Below the pieces are notes generated by a model. That model did no database searches, was not told where the DNA came from, and worked only from the letters and a program-made list of their open reading frames with translations. A stretch of DNA of 33,299 nucleotides from Welwitschia mirabilis (lineage: Eukaryota; Gnetophyta; Gnetopsida; Welwitschiales): NCBI GenBank assembly GCA_051453625.1, contig JBOZIK010000001.1, positions 266,280,365-266,313,663 on the forward strand, given 5' to 3'. How positions within the stretch are numbered: position 1 is the stretch's first letter; each line of letters starts with the position of its first letter. Positions 9,931-20,010 of this stretch are shown here, piece by piece. The position numbers were made by a program, and so were the translations under genes.

Positions 9931-10535
9931 GGACAATTCTGTTTCACATGGAATGGTACTAGATTAACTAGAGAGAAACTAGAACTTTAATCAGAAAAAT
10001 CTAGGCTCAGTATGATAGGACACAATCCTTAACCTTCCTCTATAGAGGCCTTGATACCTTAAAATCCCATATAAAGGACTAAAGAAGGAATGATGAAGAA
10101 AGTTTTAAATCCAAAGCAGATCTTGAGGAAGAAATCCAAAGAATTTAAGTTAAGCAGGAAGAGGAAGGAGATCAAGATAAATTCCATAATAGGGAATATC
10201 AATTCCTATTGAAACTCTAAGAAATAAATGTTGATGAGGAAAATTATTGAAGAGAATGATCAAGAATAAAATGGCTTAAAGAGGGGGACAAGCATACCAG
10301 GTTTTTCTTCTAGCAAGCCAAGTAACATAGAGCAGATAATAGAATCAGAAGGCTTATCATTGGAGGCCACATAATTGAAAATGAATAAGATATAGCTAAG
10401 AAAATTCAGGCCCATCTCAAGATATTTTGGAAATGAAATAATATTACCCTCAGCCTCATTCTGGAGAATAGGAGAATTTCCTATGAAAACAACTCCCAAC
10501 TTATTAAACCCTTGATCAAAGATAAATTCTATCAG
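9930..10535 (+). pseudogene. LINE ORF2 endonuclease-RT linker
   Basis: The frame shifts but WLKEGDKHTRFFF (about 10261-10299) followed by NRIRRLIIGGHIIENE corresponds to the plant L1 linker block W...GD.NT.FFH....R...N.I..L. Further on KIQAHLKIFW and ISYENNSQLIKPLIKDKFY continue the match into the RT N-terminus. The minus-strand open frame 10260-10499 is a shadow of this. Confidence 0.75.
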
Positions 10536-11290
10536 CTATGAGGTCTATGAAGAATAATAGAGCTCTTAGACTAGACAGGTGGCTAGTTTTACTTTTCAAA
10601 TCTTACTTTTTCATCTTTTGGAACAATCTTCAGGATGTCATGCATGATATTTTTCATAACAAGCAAATTCCCAGGGAAATGAATAGAACTAGGATGGCTC
10701 TAATCCCTAAAAAGAGGAATACTAGCAAATCAAATAACTTTAAACCATTAGGTATGTGCAATTTTATTTATAGGATTTTCATGAAAATCATAGTTGGCCT
10801 ATGATCCCCTTGCTACCTAAGGTGATTTTAGAGAATCAAGCTGACTTTATCAGATCTAGGTATATTCATGACCAAATCCTTTTGACTCACGAAATTATTC
10901 ATTCTATTAAAAAATATAAATTCCCTCTTCTTATTACTAAACTAGATATCATTAAAGCTTACAATTTTGTTAGTTAGCAAGTGTTAGGAAGTACCTTCAA
11001 GAAAACTAGTTTTCATCAAGACATCATTAATCTTTGGCTTGATATACAAGCATCAGTTGAATTCAGTGTGGAGGTTAATAATTAGAAGTCCAAATTTTTT
11101 TAGTACATCAAGGATCAAGACAGGAGGACCCCCTATTCCCATATCTTTTATTTCTATGATGAAAGTTTTACAGGTTTTTTTAAAGAGTAATGAAGTTTTA
11201 GGAATTAGAATTGAAGGTCAAACCTTCATCAATAATCACTATGCAGATGAAATCATCATTATGATTAAGTCATCATATTAGAAAGTAAGA
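10536..11290 (+). pseudogene. LINE ORF2 reverse transcriptase core, broken
   Basis: An 88-codon open stretch at 10538-10804 reads SMKNNRALRLDRW, NKQIPREMNRTRMALIPKK and NNFKPLGMCNFIYRIFMKI, the first L1 RT blocks (K.PGPDG, LIPK, .FRPISLCN..YKI..K). Then ENQADFIRSRYIHDQILL; motif A KLDIIKAYN at 10939-10965, with catalytic Asp kept, the second Asp changed to Asn, and the following Trp a TAG; and an open stretch 11039-11281 with SPNFFSTSRIKTGGPPIP and motif C Y-A-D-E at 11240-11251 (family F/Y-A-D-D). Template use by this copy is not possible. Confidence 0.88.
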
Positions 11291-12110
11291 GCTATCAAGA
11301 ATTTCATGAACCCTTTTGCAGTAGCTACAAGTCTCCATACTAACTAGAACAAGTCAATAATCCACACCTTGGGTAGAAACACTATTAAAGGAGATGAAAT
11401 TGCCAAAATCCTAAATAATAAACTAGGACACCTGTAGGACATCCACTTGGGAATTTCCTTTAGAATTAGCACAAGACACTTATCTAAAGTTACATTTTTG
11501 AGTCAATTAAAAGACAATGTAACTCTTGATAGAATAATTTTTTCTCATCCAAAGCAAAGATTATTCTTACAAATTTATGTTTAATCTCTTCCTTTAGATA
11601 TATAGCTTCTGTTATCATCCCCACAATGAACATCATTTAAAAAATTAACAAAACCTTGAAGAAATTCATATGGCTAGAGGTAAAGAATAAAATTGTATTC
11701 ACCTTTGCAATTGAGAGATAATAGCTAGTCTAAGGGAATCAAGAGGTTGGGGATTCAGAGACTAGAGGACTATCTCCTCACAGGAGCTTACTAGATCTTG
11801 AAAAGACTAACTAAGGAAGAATGACCTTGGAGTGATTTAATTAATCATAAATATCCAAATTGGAGTACTAATCTTGGAGATTCTTACCTAAGAAAACATC
11901 TTAGTAAAGCTCAAAGACACTTACTAGACTTAAATATTTATCATGCAGATTTAGTAAAAAAAGTTCCTTTTAAAGAAATATGGAAAAGATAATATTACAA
12001 AAAATTCTAGAAGGGATAATAGCTAAAAAAAATTTAAAGTGTTCTATTGGTTTAAGGATCACCATAAAGTCCTCACTAGAGATTAACTATGCAAGAGGGA
12101 TTTTCAAGTG
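11290..12110 (+). pseudogene. LINE ORF2 thumb/connection region
   Basis: Broken frames read THN.NKS-like sequence near 11340, then KLGHL.DIHLGISF near 11420-11460 (family YLG.PL), HPKQRLFLQI, and GIKRLGIQRLEDYLLTGAY (about 11736 on; family GGLGIR.L...N.ALL.KW). PWSDLINHKYPNWS and DLVKKVPFKEIWKR lie before the N gap. These match the region between RT and zf-RVT of plant LINEs. Confidence 0.7.
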
Positions 12111-12657
12111 NNNNNNNNNNNNNNNNNNNNNNNNNNNNNNNNNNNNNNNNNNNNNNNNNNNNNNNNNNNNNNNNNNNNNNNNNNNNNNNNNNNNNNNNNN
12201 NNNNNNNNNNNNNNNNNNNNNNNNNNNNNNNNNNNNNNNNNNNNNNNNNNNNNNNNNNNNNNNNNNNNNNNNNNNNNNNNNNNNNNNNNNNNNNNNNNNN
12301 NNNNNNNNNNNNNNNNNNNNNNNNNNNNNNNNNNNNNNNNNNNNNNNNNNNNNNNNNNNNNNNNNNNNNNNNNNNNNNNNNNNNNNNNNNNNNNNNNNNN
12401 NNNNNNNNNNNNNNNNNNNNNNNNNNNNNNNNNNNNNNNNNNNNNNNNNNNNNNNNNNNNNNNNNNNNNNNNNNNNNNNNNNNNNNNNNNNNNNNNNNNN
12501 NNNNNNNNNNNNNNNNNNNNNNNNNNNNNNNNNNNNNNNNNNNNNNNNNNNNNNNNNNNNNNNNNNNNNNNNNNNNNNNNNNNNNNNNNNNNNNNNNNNN
12601 NNNNNNNNNNNNNNNNNNNNNNNNNNNNNNNNNNNNNNNNNNNNNNNNNNNNNNNNN
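12111..12657. other. Assembly gap, 547 N
   Basis: A large run of undetermined bases inside LINE ORF2. The three long open frames listed across it are artefacts of translating N. The gap hides most of the ORF2 region between the thumb and the C-terminus. Confidence 0.99.
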
Positions 12658-13000
12658 AAGTGGAATTAACCTATCATATCTGCCAATCTTATCTTGAAAT
12701 CACACATCATTTATTTTATTAATGCACTTGAAGTAAAGAGTTAATGGCAATTAAGAAGTACTACTAGACCTGCAACATATCTAACACCTACTTAAATAAT
12801 GGGATTCATTTGGCTTATTGGAATATTTGGAGAACTAGAAATGATTTAATTTTCAATAGTTTCCCCTTACCATTTTCTTTAAATAGTATAAGGAGGATCA
12901 AACATTATCACTTTCAAATTAAAATTGCAATGGGAGCTACATCCACCATTGAGCTTTCTAACCTTGGTATTTTTTAAGGTTACCCAGACCTATGGGATAA
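12658..13000 (+). pseudogene. LINE ORF2 C-terminal (zf-RVT-like) region
   Basis: Near 12810-12870 the frame reads LAYWNIWRTRNDLIFNSF, matching the I-L-W-x-I-W-K-x-R-N-x-x-I-F motif near the end of plant LINE ORF2. It continues SIRRIKHYHFQIKIAMGA. Upstream, FINALE and similar fragments are too short to place. Confidence 0.75.
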
Positions 13001-13059
13001 ATTGCAAGTTTTGGGACAAAGAATCCTCCTGCACAATCTTAGGAAGATCTAGGGCTGAT

Positions 13060-13960
13060 ATCACCCCTTTTTATAGATGTTAGAGAAGGAAACACATAAC
13101 CTTTAGAAGAATTCCCATTGATATAACTAAATATTCCCTTTTCAGACTCCTAGAAATCCTGCAATTGAAGAAAGGATCCCTATTGAAATCCAAGGGTAGT
13201 GAGAGATACTTCATTTCTTTCCCAGTGATGTCCCTAAATTTCCTAGTGGACACATTAACCAGAAGGAGCTACCACCTCCCATGGAGCTTTAGCATAGAAT
13301 TAGTCAATCGATATTTCATTCAATCTAGCTATTGTTCGAACCTCTTAGGAATTGACTTCATGTTTCTTAAAGCCTTGGACCTAGGAATCTAGATGAATTT
13401 GCCCTTCTTCTTTGTTCAAGCCCTTCAATAAAAAGATAGAACTAGATACTCTGGATTAATTTTGGCGCTTTGATGAGCAGCTAATGAGATTAGGGTAAGA
13501 GAGGCTCTTCATCCACCCATGGGGTAATGCCCCTAAGAGAAGAGTAACCACATAAGAAACCCTTTAATCTAAAGGGAATGTTGCATAGGATAGTCCCAGA
13601 GCTGATTAAGGAGTGAATTCATCCTCAGATCCCTAGATAGAAGAGCTAAATTTACCCTCAACATAGAAGGAGACAACTTAGGAGATAGTTAAATATACAT
13701 CTAAGAAGATAGCTTAGAAGCATATACCAATCGATTCACAAGAGTAGAGGAAGCAACCACATGACCATGCCTCTCCTTAACCAAAAAAGAACCACAATGC
13801 TACCTAAAATTAAACCATGGATTTCTCTTCAGAAGAAAGGCAGTATAACCCATAGGAAGATAAAGATATGGATGTTGCAAAATGGGAGGTTATACTTGCA
13901 ACAATTCATGGGTTGAAGAGATGATCCTTTATCATCTTAGAAATCTTCCATAGATCTCTT
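13060..13960 (+). pseudogene. Coding-like segment of unknown family inside the LINE, downstream of ORF2
   Basis: A 75-codon open stretch at 13165-13392 (with GSERYFISFPVMSLNFLVDT) extends upstream in the same frame with one early stop (KHITFRRIPIDITKYSLFR). A second readable piece from ATG 13818 gives MDFSSEERQYNP, then after a TAG EDKDMDVAKWEVILATIHGL. The region is GC-richer and has fewer stops than typical spacer here, so it was probably coding. I do not recognise it; it is not an RNase H domain by motif. It sits between ORF2 and the J-domain-like fragment, inside the LINE target duplication, so it is either a third LINE segment or captured host sequence. Confidence 0.45.
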
Positions 13961-13983
13961 CCATAAGCTATTAACTCTAGTTA

Positions 13984-14075
13984 CATTAAAAAAAGTGCTT
14001 AAATTATATCCAGATAAAAATCAAGTAGGTGATAAAGAATTCAAAGAGGTAAATTAGGCTTTTGAGGTGCTACTA
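13984..14075 (+). pseudogene. DnaJ (Hsp40) J-domain fragment
   Basis: In one frame 13995-14075 reads VLKLYPDKN, QVGDKEFKEVN, stop, AFEVL. This is the diagnostic J-domain stretch from the end of helix II through helix III (family form KL...YHPDKN..GDKEA.EKFKEVNEAYEVL). The His of the essential HPD tripeptide is Tyr (TAT 14007-14009; CAT to TAT type). Relative to a normal J domain, four or five residues are missing before KL and about four after GDK. J domains stimulate Hsp70 ATPase; this fragment has only about 27 codons and cannot act. No such domain is known to me in plant LINEs. Confidence 0.65.
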
Positions 14076-14480
14076 ATGAAATGAGCTGCTTCTTACTAGA
14101 ACAGACCCCTGACAATCTCTTCCCTTTTTGTAGAAGATACTAATCCTCCATTCTTTAGGTCATTGCTCTAGCCTATTTTTAGTTTTTGTTAGTTATGGTA
14201 TCTTAGGGCATTTTATCCCCTAGTTTTATTAGTCTATAATTCATTCCAATGTTTGTTGTGGAATGCTCTCCTAGATAGTCAGCTTCTTATTTTTTGACTG
14301 TTTTTTCAAGGGCAATTTTACCCTCCTTTTTTCTTTATTTTTAGTTCATCATTGAATATCCCATAGAATTTTCTTCCCTTTTTCAAATATTTTAATTCTG
14401 TTGTAAAGTTAGGTTTCTTTTGCCTTCTATGTAAATTTTCTATTTTAATATACTCTGTTCTTATTTTAAAAGGAAAAAAA
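14076..14480 (+). other. LINE 3' UTR with A-rich tail
   Basis: This is T-rich, stop-dense non-coding sequence, ending TTTGCCTTCTATGTAAATTT, TAATATACTCTG, then TTATTTTAAAAGGAAAAAAA, immediately followed by the second target duplication. The ending is typical of plant L1 3' ends; the tail is short or eroded. Confidence 0.7.
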
Positions 14481-14494
14481 TATCCATCATGTTT
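14479..14494 (+). repeat. LINE target-site duplication, right copy
   Basis: Exact repeat of 7862-7877 (AATATCCATCATGTTT), adjoining the A-rich tail. It fixes the LINE 3' boundary. Confidence 0.9.
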
Positions 14495-15560
14495 CTTATT
14501 CTTATAAATTTCTTTGTTTTACTTTCTTATTTATCTATTTTCTTATTCCCAAACTTATGAATGAGATTTTTATCTAATGCCTTGTCAATCATCCTACACT
14601 ACTTTTATTTTAAACCCCTTCTTACTTGGATCTTTTTAATCTTGTCTTTAATCGTAGTTAGTCAACTATCACTATATCATTGATTGATCTTCTACTATTT
14701 ATTTTGTTAATTATGTTTAATTAATTGAACTCTATTCTTGGCTAGTTGACCCCTCATAGCTTAATATTCTTTTTATTATCAAAATTGTTGATCATGTGAA
14801 CTTAGGAATTGACTGCATATTACCTTTTTTAGAAAATCTATAAATAAGTAAAACCCTATGTCATTTTTGTACTATTCCTCATTTCTCTTCTCTTGTTTTT
14901 AATCTTTTGGTAATTTTTTTTAATTTCTACATCATTTTAAAGATTTCACAATTGTTTGAAGGATTTAAAAACCATATTTTATGAAATTTTTGTTGTGATT
15001 TTTATTAATATTTGAAGATGTGTTTATTTTTTTCATTATTCTAATTTTTCTTTATTTTTTAGTTTTTAATGGATTTATCAGTTAAATTGATTAAAAGACA
15101 TAGAATTATCATTTGCATTATAAAATTTAAGCTCAAGTAACTAAAATATACTATGTTTTTTTTACTATCTCAATTTTATTTCCTAATATTGACTATTAGG
15201 TAGGATTTTCAACAAATTCTTTATAATTCCATTTTATTTAAGAAATTTTTTTCCTTCATATTCACTTTATTCCATAAATCTTTAGTTAGTTTCACTTAAT
15301 GCTTTAAATACCAAGTAAGCCTTTTATATTCAATGTTTTTAGACACACACATAGAACATTAATTATTTGATAAAATGCATATGTTCTTAAATTCTCATGT
15401 TCACTATATCTCCACTTAGAATTCCATATGTTTTACTTAAACTAGCTTGAATTCACTATATGTAACACTCCTTCTATAAAGTTTATGCTAATTTTTAAAA
15501 ATTTAAATTCTCTTATACTTATGTTAGTTTTTCTTTCATACAAATGCTTAATGTTTTATT
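14495..15560. other. AT-rich non-coding stretch, probably 3' part of the interrupted Copia
   Basis: There is no significant open frame. The DNA is pyrimidine-rich, with a TATA-like TATAAATA at 14839-14846 followed by AAAACCCTATG and a pyrimidine-rich segment, which resembles a promoter/transcription start of an LTR. No duplicate of this stretch was found upstream of the Copia, so an LTR cannot be claimed. Confidence 0.4.
14839..14846 (+). promoter_or_regulatory. TATA-like box (TATAAATA)
   Basis: CTATAAATAAG lies about 20 bp before CCCTATG and a C/T-rich leader. It is the best promoter-like site in this part, but weak evidence alone. Confidence 0.25.
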
Positions 15561-15567
15561 ATAGATC

Positions 15568-17000
15568 ATGTTGCCTACTATAAGAGGAGGAGTTTCATGT
15601 AATGCATTCTTAGAAGGTAAATAAGAGAAAAAGAATCAGCTTCATTAAAAGTAGAGATGTCAATTATTATGCAAGAATGTTAAAATAATATAAGATTAAA
15701 TTTTACGATGAGTTAAAAATAGGATAGTTTAAAAGGAAGAGGTACTAAATTTGATAAATTAAGATCTTTGAGAGGTCCAATTATAGAGATGTCTTAATAT
15801 CAAAGATTAGAATCCCTAATAGAGCTTTATTCTATAGTATACATAGAATTAGTTAGTCTTCTCTAAACTAATATATAGATGCTAACCATGGTTGAATATG
15901 TACTAAAGATGAAGGATATCAAGAATTTAGTTTGGAGTCACTCTAGACAAAATTATAGAAGGGTGTGATATACCTCATGGTATAGTGCATGATCTTATCT
16001 TTGATACATTTGAATATCCCTCCAAGTTTGAACATGCAAATTATTTATGTGGGAAAGATTTTAATTGGGACTCAGCCACAACCTTTACACTAGTACATCT
16101 ATTATTCGTTTACCCACTCTCCCATCTCATTTTTAGCTACATCAACATTTTTTGAGAAGGAAATTTAGATAAGAAAATTATTTATCAACTAAAATTTTTA
16201 TATTGAATTTACTTTAGGACAAGGATAGATGCACCAATAATTATCTTAAAATACATGGTGCACATTTTTTAATATGATATGTAAACTTTGAGATAAGGTA
16301 GCTTGATCATGATATTATGTAACAAATTAAACATTCCTCTATCTTAGATTAGTATTATCATGATATATGTATTAAAATCCATTTATTACTTCACGTAAAT
16401 CTAGATGAATAGCTATGAGTTAAGGACTAATCCTTTAGTGCTTAAAATGTCATGTCACTACTTCTAGTAGTGGTACTTCATCTTTCTCCAGTAGATCTTG
16501 AGGTGTTGTAAACCTTGTTATGAGCATTCTTTAATAGATTATTATGGAGAAATATGAGCAAGATGAATATATCAAGATTTAACACACATAACAAATGGTA
16601 TAAGGAACTATATGAGGCATACTAACATAGAGGTGTTTTGTACAATTGAGTCCACATACTCTAAGACCTTAGAATATTTTCCTCCTTTTAATTTTCCACA
16701 ATCTACTTTAGATGAATAGGGGGCTTACGCTAATGACAAGGAGGAGAAGCACATACCAGTATAGCTAGAGTAGCAGACAAGAATCTTAGAATAAGCCACC
16801 TTTAACCTTGAGCTGCTCTATTTAAGGAGATGCATTACATATATCTTTACTACTTTCCAGTATATTCCTAACACCATTAGATAGGAATGTTCATCATCTT
16901 TAAAGAGTTCTTCATAGAGTGGAGATACTATACACTTGAGTAACTCTAAGATAGAGTTAAATTAGTTTTATTTCTAATATTGTTTCACATAGTTTGCATT
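15568..17000 (+). pseudogene. Decayed env-like or gag-like frame, probably the extra 3' ORF of a SIRE-type Copia
   Basis: ATG 15568, after TTTTATTATAG (splice-acceptor-like), begins MLPTIRGGVSCNAFLEGK, similar in style to the M-x-x-T-R-G-G start of SIRE env-like proteins. Further readable pieces are YKIKFYDELKIG (about 15683), VTLDKIIEGCDIPHGIVHDL and FEYPSKFE (from 15937), and FNFPQSTLDE and GAYANDKEEKHIPV near 16690-16760. Frames change often. Length, position after pol, and the downstream GATGATAAAGAAGGA and purine tract fit an env-like 3' ORF. A plant retroelement gag-like protein is the alternative. Family assignment is an inference. Confidence 0.35.
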
Positions 17001-17078
17001 ACATCTTAGGTGATTACCTTACTTTGTATTCATTTTGTAAAACTTTGTCTTATATTTTTTACCTTCATCATTATCATT

Positions 17079-17093
17079 GATGATAAAGAAGGA
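17079..17093 (+). promoter_or_regulatory. Degenerate GATGACAAAGGGGGA-type element near Copia 3' end
   Basis: GATGATAAAGAAGGA resembles the GATGA(C/T)AAAGGGGGAGA box commonly seen near the 3' ends of SIRE-type plant Copia elements. It supports placing this region downstream of a Copia coding region. Confidence 0.35.
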
Positions 17094-17517
17094 TAGTATA
17101 AATAGACATTGTCATTTTTCTAAAATGATTATACATAGTTATTGATTATGTATTATATATAAACTAATCTTGAGACGTGCTTTTTACACAAGATGTGCTA
17201 CCTACATGGTGTTCATGTCTTTCTAAGTTTAATGTATTTATACTTATATTGTAATAAATATTATATTATTCCTTATGCTTATTAGAAGTTTTGATAGGTT
17301 AAATATTATGATTGTAGTTCTAATGTGTAATTTTCATAATATAATTTAATACATTACCCTTAAATATCCCTTTTAGCATAAAATAATTTCTTCTTGAGTT
17401 AAGCCTTTTACTTTTTTAAAAAATTTTTTAAACTACACATATTATGTAGAAGCAAATTATGTTTAAGGAAAGCTTAGGTTTAGAAGAATCTTAAATATAA
17501 AACTAATTGTCATTAGT

Positions 17518-17545
17518 GAGAAAAGAGGAGATTGTTGCATCTCTT
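17518..17545 (+). promoter_or_regulatory. Possible polypurine tract and 3' LTR start (GAGAAAAGAGGAGAT / TGTTGCATCT)
   Basis: A 14-base purine run is followed by TTG and a TGTTG start, the usual Copia polypurine tract/LTR junction. The matching 5' LTR was not found, so the LTR beginning at 17533 and its length are unproven. Confidence 0.4.
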
Positions 17546-17549
17546 TATT

Positions 17550-19440
17550 ATCTATTGATGAAAAACTAAATTATGAAGTAAGTCAAGTAATAAAGTAAAT
17601 ATTTCACTACAAGAATTATATGATCCTCTAAAGATGAAATTCCAATCAAGTGAAGTTTTACCAAAGGTTAATAATATCATGCATAGAAACACTCAAACTC
17701 ATCAATAGATGGGTGATTAGATGTATTCAAATAGATGACAAAATAATATAGCATGTAGAAAACTATATATTAGTAACCAAGCAACCTTCCTATAATTAGA
17801 TTAAGTATTTATTTCTTTTGAGTTGATAAACAATGAACTAGGATCAATCACATAAGAGGTTAAATTATCTTTAACAAAGGATTGACTAGGAATGAATTGA
17901 TTGTTAAAAAGTAAAGATTGTAGATGATCAATGTAGGTAAATTATGATCATATTTCTAGCTATTGTAGGTTTCCATAATCATTTTAAATGAGACAAATAG
18001 CTGTAAATCATATAATGATGATATGAAATAGTCACAAACATGGTTCCTACAATTCAAATGCTTTTTGATCATCTTACTTTTAATTGTGTAAGACAAAAAG
18101 GTACAATGTATTCTTTCTTTATTCTTATTTCTTTTCATATATCATTATTATCTAGATATTAATTATAGAACCTATTTATGATACATTTCAAGATCAAGGA
18201 TTTTCATTAAATCCTATTTGTTTTGGCTGAAGATTGCTAGAAAGTTTGACTTAAATTTTATGGTAGAAACACATCACAAAGAAGAAAGCATGTATCTTTT
18301 TCTTACTTTTTATTTTATGATTTTTTTAATTATTAAGGATCTTATTTATTGAATTTTTAATTCTTATTCAATTAAAATTAATTAGTTGTATCCCATACTA
18401 AATGACATTTCATTATTATTATTTAAGATAATTTATTTTAAGAGATAAGTAATAAATTTATTTAACTATCTTATTCATCCATCTCATGGTTATTATATGT
18501 ATTTTTTTAATTTGTTGTTTTGTTAATGTTATTTTTTTGCTTTATATTTTTACATTTTTATTTTTTTCCTTCTGTCATTTGATTTGATATTTTTATGCAT
18601 TTCATCTTAATTAGTAGTATATGAGGGAATTGTACAAGATTTTGTTTAAATAATTAAGTTAACATGCAAACATTAATATTTTAATCAAGTTATTTGATGA
18701 ATTTAGCTTAATAGAAGACATTAAAATAATTATTTTATCATAAAATTATGTCTTCTATGTCTTTTTAATATTATTTATGAACTCATCACCTTTCCATGAA
18801 TTTTCAAGATATTTGCTACATTCTAAAGGACATGCCAAAAGATGAAGATCATTTAGCTAAAAATGCTAATGCCACTGTCCAATTCACTAGCATCATTGGT
18901 CATTTAGAGTAAAATATTTCAATTACTATGTTCTAGACTTATGATTAAAAAATAATCAAAANNNNGTCATGGACTTAATTAAATTTCACATAAAAAATAC
19001 CTAGCATCTTCAATGACCCGTGATGGGGATATGGAACATATGTAGTAGTAATCTATGGAAATTTTAAGTGAGATGACATGGGAGATACATGATAATATTA
19101 GTAGTTGATAGAAGCATTAGCATCTAGAAGCCGCATGTTAAACTCATCATAATAATTCTTACCTCACATAAGAAGACAAAGATCTTATCTAATACTACAT
19201 GATAAACTTTATAATAACCCATCTAACACAACAAGTCAAAGGCTTCCTATCATGCTTTAATTAATGCTTACTTATAAAAGGGCCTTAATCAATCATTTAT
19301 AATGATTCTTTAATTAATAAGCATGGTAGAAATATTTAGATCATCATAATCAACATGGCCTTCTAAGTATCTTCTTTGGGAGTGAACTTCTGTTAAGATT
19401 AGTTTAAGGAATCCATACAATCTTATCTTCTTTCTCTAAT
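17550..19440. other. Unassigned AT-rich stretch
   Basis: No protein motif was recognised on either strand. The first part could be the Copia-1 3' LTR. A TATAAAAG at 19273-19280 followed by GGCC might be the promoter of the copy B 5' LTR if that LTR extends further left than I could align. Four Ns lie at 18962-18965. The minus-strand 60-codon frame at 17956-18138 has no recognisable similarity. Confidence 0.4.
18962..18965. other. Assembly gap, 4 N
   Basis: Four undetermined bases in otherwise unassigned sequence. Confidence 0.99.
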
Positions 19441-20010
19441 GTAATGTGAATTTTTGATTCAATAACAAAGTATTTGTTCATTTTTGATTTCAAGTTACAA
19501 TAGCTTTGTACTTATAACAATTAAGAAAAAAATATATTCTCTAGTTATATTATTAACTGAGTAAGTTCTTTAAGTCAATTGGTTGTAGTTACTTTTGTTT
19601 AATGTATTTTGAGTATTGTAAGTTCTTACTTTCCATACTTATTAAAGCGATGTGAAGGACTACGTGATTATTGAATTTACCAATCCTTATGTGATGATTG
19701 AGATTATGTCATCATGACTTGAGCCATTATGACTTGATAGTTTAACTCATATTTCATAAGATTACAAGATATCATTGAAGGGAAGGATTGTTGGTTAATA
19801 GTTTGAGCTAAAACTTGAAACTTGTTCTTTTCCCTACCTCTCCAATTGAAGTTTCATTACAATTCTCAAATTCTTCCTTTCTTTAGATTGTAATTGCAAG
19901 TTAGAAAAATTTATATAATTTCTATCAAATCGCCATAATTACCCCTATGGAAGAATGATACTAGGTATTCACTTAGTTTATTTTGTCTCGATTGTACTTC
20001 ATAAGGAATA
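19440..20010 (+). repeat. 5' LTR of Athila copy B (at least its distal part)
   Basis: It aligns with 25240-25822 at an offset near 5.8 kb. Anchors: AATAACAAAGTA at 19460 and 25265; CTTTCCATACTTATT; TCATCATGAC; CTTGATAGTTTA; TAAGGAATA at 20002 (TAAAGAATA at 25814). The left limit is where my alignment fades; the true LTR may begin earlier. No convincing primer-binding site was seen after it. Confidence 0.85.

Larger units (their letters stand above)
7878..14480 (+). mobile_element. Full-length but degenerate L1-type plant LINE
   Basis: The element lies between two copies of a 14-16-bp target duplication. It has a 5' UTR of about 240 bp, ORF1 (DUF4283 and zinc knuckles), ORF2 (endonuclease, RT, C-terminal zf-RVT-like region), a further coding-like section, and a T-rich 3' UTR ending in TTTTAAAAGGAAAAAAA. 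Its length, about 6.6 kb including a 547-N gap, fits a full-length plant L1. It interrupts the SIRE-like Copia, so it is the younger of the two. Many stops arise from TGG and CAG/CAA codons. Confidence 0.9.

Noticed and set aside
11980-12722. Three overlapping open frames of about 200-230 codons
   Set aside because: They consist almost wholly of translated N from the 547-base gap; only a few dozen real codons are present.
13460-13475. TTTTGGCGCTTTG, resembling the TGGCGCCGTTG primer-binding site of Athila elements
   Set aside because: It lies inside the LINE boundaries with no LTR before it, and only the first seven bases match.
19273-19280. TATAAAAG as promoter of a gene
   Set aside because: No gene follows; at most it is an LTR promoter relic, mentioned only in the region description.
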